From contig NZ_RXYK01000008.1 in NCBI RefSeq assembly GCF_003968655.1, forward strand, positions 23,550 to 87,549: a stretch of DNA of 64,000 bases, read 5' to 3'. The notes beneath the pieces are model-generated. The model was not told the origin of the DNA and searched no databases. It was given only the letters and a program-made list of their open reading frames with translations. The translations under genes were made by a program, and so were the position numbers. Positions 9,605-18,184 of this stretch are shown here, in pieces (the first letter of the stretch is position 1; each line of letters opens with the position of its first letter). Source of the DNA: Chlorobium phaeovibrioides. Its GTDB lineage: Bacteria; Bacteroidota; Chlorobiia; Chlorobiales; Chlorobiaceae.

Positions 9605-10969
9605 ATGGCCACGAGCACCATAGGGACAAGCGCAGCTGCAATCAAATGCTGCCCGGAACTGCAGGAAAAACCAGTATGCGACACACTCTCATTCCGTTAC
9701 CGCCTGCCATTTCAGGCTAAAGCAGGAAAAGACACACAGCGGGTGCCAGTGGAAGTTGTGCTTCATTTTGAATTGACGCGGTGCACCGGTCCCCTGACCA
9801 TTAGCGACCCCATATACTCCACGACCCTTCTCCCCGGCGAACAGGTACGGCTCTTCACCAGCGACCGCCACACGCGGTGGTCATATGACTCTGAATCGCA
9901 GCTCTCTTACCGCCATGAAACAACATCAGAAGAGTCATACTACACGCACGCCATGGCCGAGGCCATAAGCGACATCACGGCAAGCGACGAAGTTCAGGCT
10001 GATTCATCCTTTGAAAGTTCATGGGCAAAAGGGGGCGGAGGCGCCAGCCTCAACCTTGGAATCGTCAAAATTGGTGGTGGAGGAGGCGGAGGCAGCTATG
10101 ACTCCAAATCAACCTATGACTTCAGCCGAAACATATCACAGCATGCCCACGCTGCATCAAGCTATGCGGCAGCCGGTGTCAGAGCAGCAAGCTCCACGGC
10201 AATTGGAGAAGTTGAGCAGCGGACACACGCTGAAGGAGAATCGGAAGCGCACTATGAATCCTCCTCACGCAGCTTCCGTAACCCGAACCGGTGTCATGCA
10301 GTAACCTACCTGTTCCACAAAATCAACAAAACCCAGACCGTGTCGTTCAGGCTCAAAGCCATAGAACGCCGCGTTGACGACCCCAAAGTACCCACGGGGG
10401 CATACCAGAAAGTGGTCCCTGATACAACCGGCCGCATTATGGTCAAACCCCAGTATATTACTGCAGCCAACAAAGATCGCCTGCAGATTGAGCATGTAGC
10501 CTATACCAGCGCAGCTGAGCATCAGCAGGCAGCAAAATCGGGACTGGGCTTATCATCCAATAAGTCCTTCGCTTACGCGGCAGCAACGGCAACACCTGTT
10601 ACAGCAGACCTCAGCGAACCGACATACAGCATAGTAACCCGCGACGCCGCAATCAAAGCTGTTGATAACGAGCTTATGGAAGCAGGGCTGATTGACCGCA
10701 AAACCGGACTGGTGTCAGAAAAAATAATTGCTGAACTCTCATGGGAACGGACGGAAATTCTTCCCACTCCGGGAATCATCGTGAAAGGGTGCCTTGATGA
10801 GTGCGATACCTGTGAGGCTTCGCTTAAAAAAGAGATTGAACTCGACCTTGAGCGGCGCCAGCTTGAAAATGAACTCCTGAAACGCAAAATTGAACTGCTC
10901 GACCAAGCTCAGGAGTACCGTTGCTGCCCTGTTGAACTCATAGAAGACGAGGATGCAGATAATGGATAA
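9605..10969 (+). CDS. Hypothetical protein with Gly/Ser/Ala-rich centre and C-terminal coiled coil
   Basis: Not recognised. The 454-aa product has no signal peptide. Residues 20-110 are beta-rich (PVEVVLHFELTRC, TTLLPGEQVRLFTSDRHTRW). About residues 130-240 are low-complexity Ser/Ala/Gly with a GGGGGGG run. The end (about 405-445) is a charged heptad-like helix flanked by Cys pairs (CLDECDTCE, YRCCP). Translation can begin at a TTG at 9569, but ATG at 9605 with GAGGGGG upstream is preferred. The strong promoter and the terminator after it make it a monocistronic unit. A structural or self-assembling role is only a guess. Confidence 0.8.
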   Translation: MATSTIGTSAAAIKCCPELQEKPVCDTLSFRYRLPFQAKAGKDTQRVPVEVVLHFELTRCTGPLTISDPIYSTTLLPGEQVRLFTSDRHTRWSYDSESQLSYRHETTSEESYYTHAMAEAISDITASDEVQADSSFESSWAKGGGGASLNLGIVKIGGGGGGGSYDSKSTYDFSRNISQHAHAASSYAAAGVRAASSTAIGEVEQRTHAEGESEAHYESSSRSFRNPNRCHAVTYLFHKINKTQTVSFRLKAIERRVDDPKVPTGAYQKVVPDTTGRIMVKPQYITAANKDRLQIEHVAYTSAAEHQQAAKSGLGLSSNKSFAYAAATATPVTADLSEPTYSIVTRDAAIKAVDNELMEAGLIDRKTGLVSEKIIAELSWERTEILPTPGIIVKGCLDECDTCEASLKKEIELDLERRQLENELLKRKIELLDQAQEYRCCPVELIEDEDADNG

Positions 10970-10996
10970 TCGCCGCTAAAGCGGAAAAGGAAAAAG

Positions 10997-11042
10997 CCTC
11001 ATGCAAATGAGGTGGAGCATGCGTAATGGGGGAAGCATGCTC
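10997..11042. other. Two successive stem-loops in the 3' region
   Basis: CCTCAT-gcaa-ATGAGG (10997-11012) is followed directly by GAGCATGC (11015-11022) pairing with GCATGCTC (11035-11042). Both are perfect and lie just before the terminator hairpin, giving three hairpins in a row. Confidence 0.5.
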
Positions 11043-11043
11043 A

Positions 11044-11073
11044 CCAGAAAACGGCCGAAAGGCCGTTTTCTGG
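11044..11073. terminator. Intrinsic bidirectional terminator
   Basis: A perfect 13-bp stem (11044-11056 with 11061-11073) capped by a GAAA tetraloop. It contains A4/T4 tracts on each side, so it can end transcription of the plus-strand gene at 10969 and of the convergent umuC at 11107. Confidence 0.75.
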
Positions 11074-11106
11074 TTTATGCCTCAACACCACACCAGGAAG
11101 AAAAGC

Positions 11107-12372
11107 TCACCGCACCGTCAGAATTTCATCCCACTGCGTGCTGCACCGCGGTGAAAGACGCTGCTGCACCGGCCTCCACGCATTCATATCCTCCGCCGCC
11201 AACCGTATCGACGACTTTCCATAACGCCTGTTGACCTCATCCATCACCGCCATCAGCCTCGTGCCGCGATCCTCGTCCGCCCTCTCTTCAAAGAGCGACA
11301 TAGTCGTTTCCGGCTGGTTCCGCGATACCATTCCGCTCAGCATCACCCCGGCTTTGCGATACTCAATCCCCTCCCGGAACAGCCCCTCCAGCATTCCTGC
11401 CGCTGTTTTCAGAATCACCGACGAATCCATTGAAGGCGCCCCGAGGGCAGCCGTCCGGCTCAACCAGCACCGCCCACCCTCACCGGCAAACGGGCTGCTT
11501 CCAATAAACACCGTCACCATTGACGCCAGCTGCCCTTCTGCTCTGAGCTTCACGGCGCAACGCCCCGAAAAAGTTGCCACCGCCTGATGCAGTTCTTCAA
11601 GAAGCACAACGCTCCGCCCGAACGAACGCGAAGTACAGATGCTCTGCTTCACCGGCCGTACCAGCTCAAGAGGCAGGCACGAGGCCCCCTGTAACTCCGC
11701 CTGCACCCGCGCTCCCACCACATGCATCTGCATCCTGACCCATGAAGCTGAAGCCGCCGCAAAATCCCCGGCCGTCATAATTCCCCGCTCCTGCAGCCGA
11801 CGGCTCCACTTCCTGCCAATACCCCACACATCTTCCACAGGCATTGCACGAAGAGCCGCCGCAATATCCTCCGGCGAAGACAGCACCACAACCCCGCCAG
11901 AGGCAGGGTTCTTCTTGGCCATCCGGTTGGCAACCTTCGCCAGCGTTTTGGTGGGCCCAATGCCAATGCTTATGGGAATGCCCGTATGCCGCCTCACCGT
12001 CCGACGCATCTCTTCCGCATACGAAGGAAGATCAAACCGGCCGAACCCGCTCATATCCAGAAACGCCTCATCAATGGAATAGACCTCTATCTCCGGCACC
12101 AGTCCCGTCAGGGTAGTCATTACCCGTGACGACATATCCCCATAAAGCGCATAGTTCGAGGAGAACACCTCCACCCCTCCCCGCCGAAGCCTCTCGCGAC
12201 ACTTGAACTCCGGCTCACCCATTTGTATGCCAAGCGCCTTGGCCTCAGCCGAACGGGCAATCACGCACCCGTCGTTGTTGGAAAGCACAACCACCGGAAC
12301 GCCCTCAAGAGCCGGGTTGAACACCCGCTCGCACGAAGCATAAAAATTATTGCAGTCCGCAAGGGCAAACAT
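11107..12372 (-). CDS. umuC: DNA polymerase V catalytic subunit (Y family)
   Basis: Error-prone translesion polymerase that with UmuD' bypasses lesions during the SOS response. The catalytic acidic residues are in [15 protein letters not shown] (residues 2-16) and [12 protein letters not shown] helix-hairpin-helix ([15 protein letters not shown]) follows, and the C-terminus has the MSLFEER segment typical of UmuC. A GTG nine bases upstream is in frame, but ATG at 12372 starts the conserved FALADC block. It overlaps nothing and follows umuD by 11 bp, forming the usual umuDC pair. Confidence 0.95.
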   Translation of the reverse strand: MFALADCNNFYASCERVFNPALEGVPVVVLSNNDGCVIARSAEAKALGIQMGEPEFKCRERLRRGGVEVFSSNYALYGDMSSRVMTTLTGLVPEIEVYSIDEAFLDMSGFGRFDLPSYAEEMRRTVRRHTGIPISIGIGPTKTLAKVANRMAKKNPASGGVVVLSSPEDIAAALRAMPVEDVWGIGRKWSRRLQERGIMTAGDFAAASASWVRMQMHVVGARVQAELQGASCLPLELVRPVKQSICTSRSFGRSVVLLEELHQAVATFSGRCAVKLRAEGQLASMVTVFIGSSPFAGEGGRCWLSRTAALGAPSMDSSVILKTAAGMLEGLFREGIEYRKAGVMLSGMVSRNQPETTMSLFEERADEDRGTRLMAVMDEVNRRYGKSSIRLAAEDMNAWRPVQQRLSPRCSTQWDEILTVR

Positions 12373-12383
12373 AGTTCCCACCC

Positions 12384-12839
12384 CTACCGCGGCTTATGGA
12401 TGATATAGCTCACAATCCCCCACACCAGAAACTCATTCTCCTCCGTCACCCGCACAGGCTGGAACAGAGGATTTGCCGGCACCAGGAACAGATCCCCGTC
12501 CTCCAGACGAATGCGCTTCACCGTAAACTCTCCGTCAATGAAACAGACCGCCACATCGCCATCTTTAGGCTCAAGAGCCTTGTCGATAATCAGCAGATCC
12601 CCATCCTCAATGCCCGCATCCATCATTGAGCTCCCCTTCACCCGCGCATAAAAAGTAGCCGCAGGATGACGGATAAGCGCCTTGTTCAAGTCGAGCGACA
12701 TCTCCTCATGGTCTTCAGCCGGCGAAGGAAACCCCGCAGCAACAGCCGAACCCGCCACCGGAAGCGGCAGAGGCACTGAAAAATCAGGCACATAAAAGTC
12801 CAATGGCGACCCTGAACGAACCCGTGAAAGCATAATCAT
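12384..12839 (-). CDS. umuD: UmuD-type S24 autopeptidase
   Basis: Self-cleaving SOS mutagenesis protein of the LexA/UmuD family. The predicted cleavage site is Ala35-Gly36 (VAAGFPSP). The nucleophile is Ser71 in [10 protein letters not shown] and the general base is Lys108 in FTVKRI. After RecA-stimulated cleavage UmuD' joins UmuC to form Pol V. No DNA-binding HTH precedes the peptidase domain, which separates it from LexA. It follows the 62-aa gene by 5 bp, in one operon with umuC. Confidence 0.94.
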   Translation of the reverse strand: MIMLSRVRSGSPLDFYVPDFSVPLPLPVAGSAVAAGFPSPAEDHEEMSLDLNKALIRHPAATFYARVKGSSMMDAGIEDGDLLIIDKALEPKDGDVAVCFIDGEFTVKRIRLEDGDLFLVPANPLFQPVRVTEENEFLVWGIVSYIIHKPR

Positions 12840-12844
12840 AGGCC

Positions 12845-13033
12845 TTACCCCTTCTTGCTGATATAAGCATTCAGCCCGATTGTTACCGGCTTGCCATCCA
12901 CCAGCACATCAGTCACCGCATTGCCCCGGGTGCTGGCAACCACAAGCGTCTTCCCTGACGAGGAAAGAGTCGGCTTCTCAAGATCAATCTCAATACACAG
13001 CTTCCCATCCCGTATCTCCACCTTCATCGCCAT
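12845..13033 (-). CDS. 62-aa hypothetical protein heading the umuDC operon
   Basis: Small beta-rich protein (MAMKVEIRDGKLCIEIDLEK..., ending NAYISKKG). A longer frame exists, but ATG at 13033 has GGAG nine bases upstream and excludes a Cys-rich leader that is unlikely to be coding. The family is not recognised. Being the first gene of a three-gene unit with umuD and umuC suggests a role in, or a co-induction with, the damage response. Confidence 0.65.
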   Translation of the reverse strand: MAMKVEIRDGKLCIEIDLEKPTLSSSGKTLVVASTRGNAVTDVLVDGKPVTIGLNAYISKKG

Positions 13034-13054
13034 AGCAGCTTCTCCAGGGTTACA

Positions 13055-13083
13055 TGAACAAAATCTCCTGAACAAATATAGCA
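13055..13083 (-). promoter_or_regulatory. Putative umu operon promoter with direct-repeat operator
   Basis: On the minus strand a TATATT -10-like hexamer is followed immediately by two exact TTTGTTCA copies (13076-13069 and 13062-13055) spaced 14 bp start to start. They end 21 bp before the ATG. Repeats placed here could bind a repressor of SOS type, but they do not match a known LexA spacing. Confidence 0.4.
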
Positions 13084-13238
13084 CATCACAGCGCGGAAAC
13101 GGAAAGGGGGCTCAAATCCCCCAAACAAATCAAAAAACAGTAAAAAAGCTGTCGGATGGACGAAAATCTGAAAACTTTTCTGTATTATGCATAGAGTATA
13201 TGGGGTAGGCGAGTGAACCACAACCAACCGGAACTACC

Positions 13239-13715
13239 ATGGCAAACACACGGAACGCAGCAGACCTGCAGAATGAGGTTGCCCGCCTCCGACAGACCGT
13301 AAAAAACAATGATGCTGAACTGGAACGGGTCGCCGGCGCCCGGGGCAACAGTCGATCAGCACTCCTTGTGCTGCTCGACCAGTTGCACGCACTCCCCATT
13401 GACCCGGAAAAAAGAAGGTCCATGACCTCAATCTGCCTGCAGCTGGCCGATCAGCAGAAACTTGAAGAGCATCTTGGCGTTGATCTCACCCGCTCAGACT
13501 ATGCATTCATTCTGCGGCTGCAGGAAAAACATACCGGTCTGAACCGCCGTGAGCTGAAAATAGCCCTCTTCATCAAGCTCAACTACAGCACCATTGAAAT
13601 AGCGCGATCGGTCGGCATAAGCACCAGAGGCATGGAAAGCATCCGTTACCGCATGCACAAAAAACTCGGCCTCAAGCTCCACCAGTCAATAAAAACATAT
13701 CTCGGCGAGCTCTAA
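13239..13715 (+). CDS. LuxR-type HTH transcriptional regulator with coiled-coil N-terminus
   Basis: 158 aa. Residues 1-35 form a heptad-like coiled coil (LQNEVARLRQTVKNNDAELERV). The C-terminal third is a GerE/LuxR-type helix-turn-helix (LNRRELKIALFIKLNYSTIEIARSV, then GMESIRYRMHKKLGL). There is no receiver or ligand-binding domain, so a partner protein probably supplies the signal. Similar small regulators with an FxxLxYxLxxxEIA motif occur in Bacteroidota and Chlorobiota next to sensor kinases; no kinase is adjacent here. Confidence 0.8.
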   Translation: MANTRNAADLQNEVARLRQTVKNNDAELERVAGARGNSRSALLVLLDQLHALPIDPEKRRSMTSICLQLADQQKLEEHLGVDLTRSDYAFILRLQEKHTGLNRRELKIALFIKLNYSTIEIARSVGISTRGMESIRYRMHKKLGLKLHQSIKTYLGEL

Positions 13716-13749
13716 GGAACAACACACCAGAGAGCAACCAGCCCCCACT

Positions 13750-14553
13750 TCAGCGCTTCATGAGCTGCTGCTGCATCTGTTCGGCCGCCTCTTTCATCTT
13801 CTCAAGGTTCTCACCGGAAAGCACTCCCTTGCCCATATCCGGCATCTCAGTTTTCGTGTACCCCGCAGGTATGGCGAACATCGCAGGATCAGGGACCGTC
13901 CTGTCCACACTCACAAGATCAGTCACAATACCCGACCTGACATGCAGCGTTCTTACGGGAAAGCCATCAATGCCTTCAGCCTTCAGCTTTGCGGCAAGCG
14001 CAGCAACCGACTCGCGACCCGAAGCCTGCATCCGGGCATAGGTGAAATAACCGAGCAGATCAGGATTCAGCCACATTTCCACAGCCTCCTCGCTGCCGAT
14101 GCTGCTGATTCGGATATGGCTGCACCGGTAGCCATTGACCGTTTCCGTTCCCAGCTGCTCCACAACAGCATCCCTGAAAGGAACAGCAGCATCAGCTGAA
14201 TCCGCTGCCGGAACTGCCGCAGTATCAAATTCCATATAGGTCTTCGCCGCATCATTGAGCATATAGATACGGTCGGGAGCTGAATTCAGGGAAAGAACCC
14301 TCACCGGCATATGACCCGAAAGACCCGCAAGAGTCGTTTCCGTTTCCGTGAGAATACCCTCCTTGCCGATATGGATGGTCATGGCAGCCGAACCGGTTCC
14401 CGGCATGGTCGTTGTCATCCGCATCACCCCCTCGAAGGGATGAAGAGCATCAACAGCAGCAACCGGCTCTTTCATGTCACCACCGCCTTTGCAGGCAGAA
14501 AAGAAGAAAAGGGGAAGAAGGGCAAGGAGGAGAAGGCGAAAAGCGTTTTTCAT
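13750..14553 (-). CDS. Lipoprotein, DUF4412-like
   Basis: 267-aa secreted lipoprotein. ATG at 14553 gives MKNAFRLLLLALLPLFFFSAC, a signal peptide ending in a lipobox (FSAC); the longer frame would bury it. The body contains AAKTYMEFD, GYRCSHIRI and EMWLNPDLLGYF, which resemble outer-membrane lipoproteins that monitor or store apolar ligands (LolA/DUF4412-like beta sheets). The C-terminus is a Gln-rich amphipathic helix. Function unknown. Confidence 0.75.
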   Translation of the reverse strand: MKNAFRLLLLALLPLFFFSACKGGGDMKEPVAAVDALHPFEGVMRMTTTMPGTGSAAMTIHIGKEGILTETETTLAGLSGHMPVRVLSLNSAPDRIYMLNDAAKTYMEFDTAAVPAADSADAAVPFRDAVVEQLGTETVNGYRCSHIRISSIGSEEAVEMWLNPDLLGYFTYARMQASGRESVAALAAKLKAEGIDGFPVRTLHVRSGIVTDLVSVDRTVPDPAMFAIPAGYTKTEMPDMGKGVLSGENLEKMKEAAEQMQQQLMKR

Positions 14554-14641
14554 GGCAGTATGCGTTTGGTTCCCATAAAATGTTGCGCCAGTCATGGGGG
14601 AAACACGGCAACTGCGTCATCATATAAATATACAAAAATAT

Positions 14642-15508
14642 CTATCCTGCCTTTACTGCATCTGCTGAACTGCTGTCCCAAGAGCTCCCCCGAAGCTCCG
14701 CCATACTGAACACCTTCACATCAACCGGAAAAGGAACTTCGCCCAACCCCTCCCGCAGCCGCAAGGCAAGCTCCCCGACATCATCCTCCGGCCCATCAAC
14801 CACCACCGCAAGAATCAGGGAAAAGTTGCCGCGAATAGCTTCAGGAAATCGTTCTGCCAAATCCAGAATGCGGGAAAACTCCCTCTTGAAACGCGCTGCA
14901 ACGGCCTCACCATACCCGAAATATTGAACCTCAACCGCAATAGTCCGCTCCGGCGCCCTCACCAGGCCGTCGAATACATACGAACCATCCCCCGTCGAAC
15001 AACTCATATTGCGCATTACCGGTACCCGAAGCTCCATGGCAATCTGGTTCATCGCCCGCTCTTCAGCCAATGAATACCGGGCACGAATATTCCCGCCCAA
15101 AATTCCCTCAACGCCACCACTGCAGGAAGGTGAAGCACCCGCCTCCTGTCCTTTTGCGTGATGGCCGAGCTGCACCAGTAATTTCCGCTCTCTTGCCTCC
15201 TGCGACGCCGGTCGGAACGAACGGAAAAAATCCGACTCATCCTCAAAATCCGACGGGGCATACATCACCCGGTGATTGAAAAGCAGGGTAGTAAAAAACA
15301 AAACAACCAGCAGGACGGGAAACGCCATAAGAAACCAGAGATAGATCCCCTGATTTTCAAGCGACAGGACAGGCAGCACCATTGTTGCCCCCAGTTCGGT
15401 CACTGCCGCAAAAACACCGATGATGGTAAGCGGATTGTTGATGAGCGTGAACTTTTCAAGCATCAGCCAGGTCTTTAGAATGGGGTTCTGAATAGTATCT
15501 GAAAGCAC
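14642..15508 (-). CDS. Two-TM protein with possible nuclease-like cytoplasmic domain
   Basis: 288 aa (GTG start; ATG at 15460 is possible). Two hydrophobic helices (about residues 25-45 and 52-75) are followed by a soluble domain. This domain contains YVFDGLVRAPERTIAVEVQYFG (broken: FDGLV then AVEVQ), reminiscent of the D-x(n)-E-x-K/Q core of PD-(D/E)XK folds. The last ionic residue is Gln, so catalysis is unproven. The gene is a single unit of unknown role. Confidence 0.65.
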   Translation of the reverse strand: MLSDTIQNPILKTWLMLEKFTLINNPLTIIGVFAAVTELGATMVLPVLSLENQGIYLWFLMAFPVLLVVLFFTTLLFNHRVMYAPSDFEDESDFFRSFRPASQEARERKLLVQLGHHAKGQEAGASPSCSGGVEGILGGNIRARYSLAEERAMNQIAMELRVPVMRNMSCSTGDGSYVFDGLVRAPERTIAVEVQYFGYGEAVAARFKREFSRILDLAERFPEAIRGNFSLILAVVVDGPEDDVGELALRLREGLGEVPFPVDVKVFSMAELRGSSWDSSSADAVKAG

Positions 15509-15591
15509 TGCAGCGCATCCTTCGGCGCCTGAGTCAATAAATAATACAATAAAAATTCATACCATCCCACCTCAGCCTACTGCATACGGCC

Positions 15592-15619
15592 AAAAAAAAG
15601 GCAGGGTGTCACCCCTGCC
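15592..15619 (-). terminator. Intrinsic terminator of the DUF3127 gene
   Basis: GGCAGGG (15600-15606) pairs with CCCTGCC (15613-15619). On the minus strand the stem is followed by eight T residues (15599-15592). It lies 33 bp after the stop of the gene at 15652. Confidence 0.8.
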
Positions 15620-15651
15620 TCTGCTTCACTCCCCACTCTCGGCTTTTTCCC

Positions 15652-16008
15652 TCAGAACGGAGCATCTCCGTCGTCATAACCCGAAGGACCCGGTTCATAA
15701 CCCTCTTCAGCCGCACTATAGCGCTCACCGCCGCCACCCGTTCCACCGGCAGACTCCACCTTCCACGCCTTCACATCGGTATACCACCGGCCATTAAACT
15801 CCCTGCTCTCAAGGTCAAAAGAGACCCGTAACTGCGTTCCCATCTGCAGCAGCGACCGGTCAACCTTATCCCCCCAAATGGAGACACACACTTTTTTGGG
15901 AAACTTTCCATCCATCTCCACCACAACATCCTGCTTCTTCCATACACCGTTTTTCCCGTTCCCCGTCTGCTCCGGCAGCACCGCAACCAATTTCCCTGTC
16001 AGCTCCAT
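15652..16008 (-). CDS. DUF3127-family OB-fold protein with SSB-like acidic tail
   Basis: 118 aa. The first 85 residues match DUF3127: MELTGKLVAVLPEQTG, FPKKVCVSIWGDKVDR, VSFDLESREFNGRWYTDVKA. The family is found in Bacteroidota/Chlorobiota and their phages and is thought to bind single-stranded DNA. After a Gly-rich linker the protein ends YDDGDAPF, closely resembling the DDDIPF tail by which SSB recruits repair and replication proteins. The pairing suggests an accessory or phage-derived SSB. Confidence 0.8.
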   Translation of the reverse strand: MELTGKLVAVLPEQTGNGKNGVWKKQDVVVEMDGKFPKKVCVSIWGDKVDRSLLQMGTQLRVSFDLESREFNGRWYTDVKAWKVESAGGTGGGGERYSAAEEGYEPGPSGYDDGDAPF

Positions 16009-16144
16009 ACTATTTTTTCCCCGTCATAAGAATTAATCAATCTACCCCGCCCACCCGGGCAGCACCTGTCAGATCAAATATAACACTTCATTCGCCCCGC
16101 TCCCCGTAGCACCAAAACTTTCCGCAGAACAGCATGAACCCGGC

Positions 16145-16747
16145 TCACATTTTTTTCGGATGTACCCGCTGCTCCATCACCCTCTCCGACAGCATGTCCA
16201 TACAGCACGCCATCCCCTCCGGACTCTTCTCATACGAAAGAGCGGAATCCTGATGAAACCCCAGCCTTACCGCCTCATCAATAGCAGCAAGATCTGCACT
16301 GAGGAAAATGAACGCCCACCCCGCATCACTCTTCTCTTTTATCATCTTCTCCACCTGCTCTTTGCTGAACTCTTCGCTTGAGTTTTCCTGCCCGTCAGTC
16401 ACAACCGCAACAACAACCCTCTCCGGCCGCTCACCCTCTTCAAGCTTTCCGATGCTCGCATCAATATCATTGATCCCCCTGCCCAGCGCATCGAGCAAAG
16501 GAGTGCCACCACGGGGAACATAGGTCTCACGGCCAAGCGGAGGAACATCCCCGATTGCCATAAACACCCGAAGAACCTCATAAGGATTACCCGAATCGAA
16601 CTGCACAAGCGTAAGGGTAGCCTCCCCCGGCGCCTCCCTCTGCTTTTCCAGAAAAGCATTCACTCCGCCAATTGTGTCGTCACGAATGCTCGCCATTGAG
16701 CCCGAGCGGTCAAGAATGACCGTAATGTGCGTATATCCCTTTTTCAT
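16145..16747 (-). CDS. von Willebrand factor A domain protein
   Basis: 200-aa single-domain vWA protein. DRSGSM (about residues 12-17) is the MIDAS metal site, with the Thr (GGTPLLDAL) and VTDGQEN parts completing it. Start chosen at ATG 16747, which has AGGAGAGG five bases upstream; ATG at 16768 behind GGGGAG is also possible. Stand-alone vWA proteins bind partners through the metal site, often with MoxR-type AAA+ ATPases or in phage/tellurite-type loci. No such partner is adjacent. Confidence 0.8.
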   Translation of the reverse strand: MKKGYTHITVILDRSGSMASIRDDTIGGVNAFLEKQREAPGEATLTLVQFDSGNPYEVLRVFMAIGDVPPLGRETYVPRGGTPLLDALGRGINDIDASIGKLEEGERPERVVVAVVTDGQENSSEEFSKEQVEKMIKEKSDAGWAFIFLSADLAAIDEAVRLGFHQDSALSYEKSPEGMACCMDMLSERVMEQRVHPKKM

Positions 16748-16890
16748 TGCCTCTCCTGTTGGTTTCATTGAAATCTCCCCATCCGCAATCAACCCGCCCA
16801 TAACTCCTCCATTGTTGTTATTTTAGAGGAATACTCCGCCTTACCGCCGAACCAGCCAGAACCCGGGCTGAAACAGACGGTTCGCATTCA

Positions 16891-16917
16891 GAACATCACT
16901 TGTTCTATTATAGAACA
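16891..16917. promoter_or_regulatory. Overlapping palindromic operators of the XRE gene
   Basis: Three half-sites in a row: GAACA (16891-16895), TGTTC (16901-16905), GAACA (16913-16917). They form two overlapping perfect inverted repeats, GAACA-N5-TGTTC and the 17-bp TGTTCTATTATAGAACA. They cover the -35 and spacer of the XRE promoter, as expected for autorepression. Confidence 0.65.
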
Positions 16918-16928
16918 TATCGTATAAT
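16900..16928 (+). promoter_or_regulatory. Promoter giving a leaderless XRE transcript
   Basis: -35 TTGTTC (16900-16905), 17-bp spacer, perfect -10 TATAAT (16923-16928). The expected start site is about 16935, at or one base before the ATG at 16936. There is no room for a ribosome-binding site. Confidence 0.65.
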
Positions 16929-16935
16929 AAAGCAA

Positions 16936-17568
16936 ATGACAAACGAACAAATCGGACTCAGGATAAAAGAACTCCGCAGCCAGAAAGGGCTGTCGCAGGA
17001 AGAGCTCGCCAGGAGGGTAGAGCTGCCGAGAACCGCTGTCACAAAAATTGAGTCGGGGAGCCAGGAGCTGCGCTTCCGCGAACTGGAAAAGTTTGCCGAA
17101 GCGCTCGGCACCCCGATCAGTGAACTGGTAGAAAAGCCGCACGAAAGCCCCGCATCTGTCATGTGCATGAGCAGCACCTTCATGGACAACTCATTCATGA
17201 TGACCTCTGAAAGCAGCGAGGAATACAAAGCATCAAACACCCGGCTCCGCACAATGCTGCTCTTCATCCTCCAGCGCACCGCCGGAAACCCCGAAATGGA
17301 CGACAGGCGCATTGCAGACACAATCCTGACTGCCGACCGCCTCCACCGTGAAGCCTACGGTCACACAATATCCAGACTCACCCACACAAGCCGCCCTGAA
17401 CTAGAACATGCGATACAGGAAACCATCAATGAGATGATAGAAAAGAATGAACTCACGCCAGTCACCAGCAACCGCTCAACCACCCCGCGGTACCTGCCGG
17501 AAACGCAGCCCGACCTTCAGCTAATCACTGCCGCCGAATATATCATGATGGAAAAAGCCATCCTCTAA
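16936..17568 (+). CDS. XRE-family regulator with Panacea-like C-terminal domain
   Basis: 210 aa from ATG 16936 (a TTG 12 codons upstream lies inside the -35 and is rejected). Residues 5-65 are an XRE helix-turn-helix (IKELRSQKGLSQEELARRV... RTAVTKIESGSQELRF). The C-terminal half (ADRLHREAYGHTISRLTHTS; then PRYLPETQPDLQLITAAEY) has the pattern of the DUF4065/Panacea domain used by diverse toxin-neutralising antitoxins. That second call is by eye and moderate. The promoter palindromes suggest autoregulation. No classical small toxin is adjacent; a nuclease gene follows after 31 bp. Confidence 0.75.
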   Translation: MTNEQIGLRIKELRSQKGLSQEELARRVELPRTAVTKIESGSQELRFRELEKFAEALGTPISELVEKPHESPASVMCMSSTFMDNSFMMTSESSEEYKASNTRLRTMLLFILQRTAGNPEMDDRRIADTILTADRLHREAYGHTISRLTHTSRPELEHAIQETINEMIEKNELTPVTSNRSTTPRYLPETQPDLQLITAAEYIMMEKAIL

Positions 17569-17599
17569 CACCTCCAGCAATCTAAACGACGCCACCAGC

Positions 17600-18184
17600 A
17601 TGAAAAAAGTCCTATGGTTTGACCTCGAAACAACCGGCATAGACCCCGAGCGTAACGGCATCATCCAATTCGCCGGCCTCGCTGAAATTGACGGAGCAGT
17701 AGTTGAGTCCTTCGAAATCAAGATGCAGCCGCACGAAGGGGCACAGATAGACGACGAAGCCCTTGAAGTCACCGGCTTCACCAGGGAGGCAATACGCACC
17801 TTCACCCCGCACGCCGAAGCCTACCGCCAGATCGATGACTTTCTTGCACGCCATGTATCCCGCTTCGACCGGAACGACAAATTCTACCCCGCAGGCTACA
17901 ATGTCCGCTTCGACCTGGAATTCCTCAGCCGGATGTTCAAACGCTTCGACCAATACGGCCTTGGCTCCTTCACCAACTGGAGAATGCTTGACCCACAGCC
18001 AATCCTGAACCTGATGGACTACATGGGAAGAATATCGCTCCCCAACCACCGCCTCCAGACCGCCTGCGACCACTTCGGAGTAAAGCTGGAAAACGCCCAC
18101 GACGCACTAGCCGACATCACCGCCACAAGAGCACTGATGCAGCGACTGCTGGAGCATGTATCAATCGACAGCATGCATCATTGA
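17600..18184 (+). CDS. DEDDh 3'-5' exonuclease (DnaQ-like)
   Basis: 194-aa single-domain exonuclease. Exo I is FDLETTG (residues 7-13), Exo II is AGYNVRFDLEFL and Exo III is ENAHDALADITATRAL. All four acidic ligands and the catalytic His are present, so it should be active on DNA or RNA 3' ends. It lacks a polymerase or UvrC-like partner domain. It is 31 bp behind the XRE gene and may share its transcript. Confidence 0.88.
   Translation: MKKVLWFDLETTGIDPERNGIIQFAGLAEIDGAVVESFEIKMQPHEGAQIDDEALEVTGFTREAIRTFTPHAEAYRQIDDFLARHVSRFDRNDKFYPAGYNVRFDLEFLSRMFKRFDQYGLGSFTNWRMLDPQPILNLMDYMGRISLPNHRLQTACDHFGVKLENAHDALADITATRALMQRLLEHVSIDSMHH

Noticed and set aside
13055..13076. Direct repeats read as an alphaproteobacterial LexA box (GTTC-N7-GTTC)
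   Set aside because: The spacing is N10, not N7, so only a generic operator is proposed.
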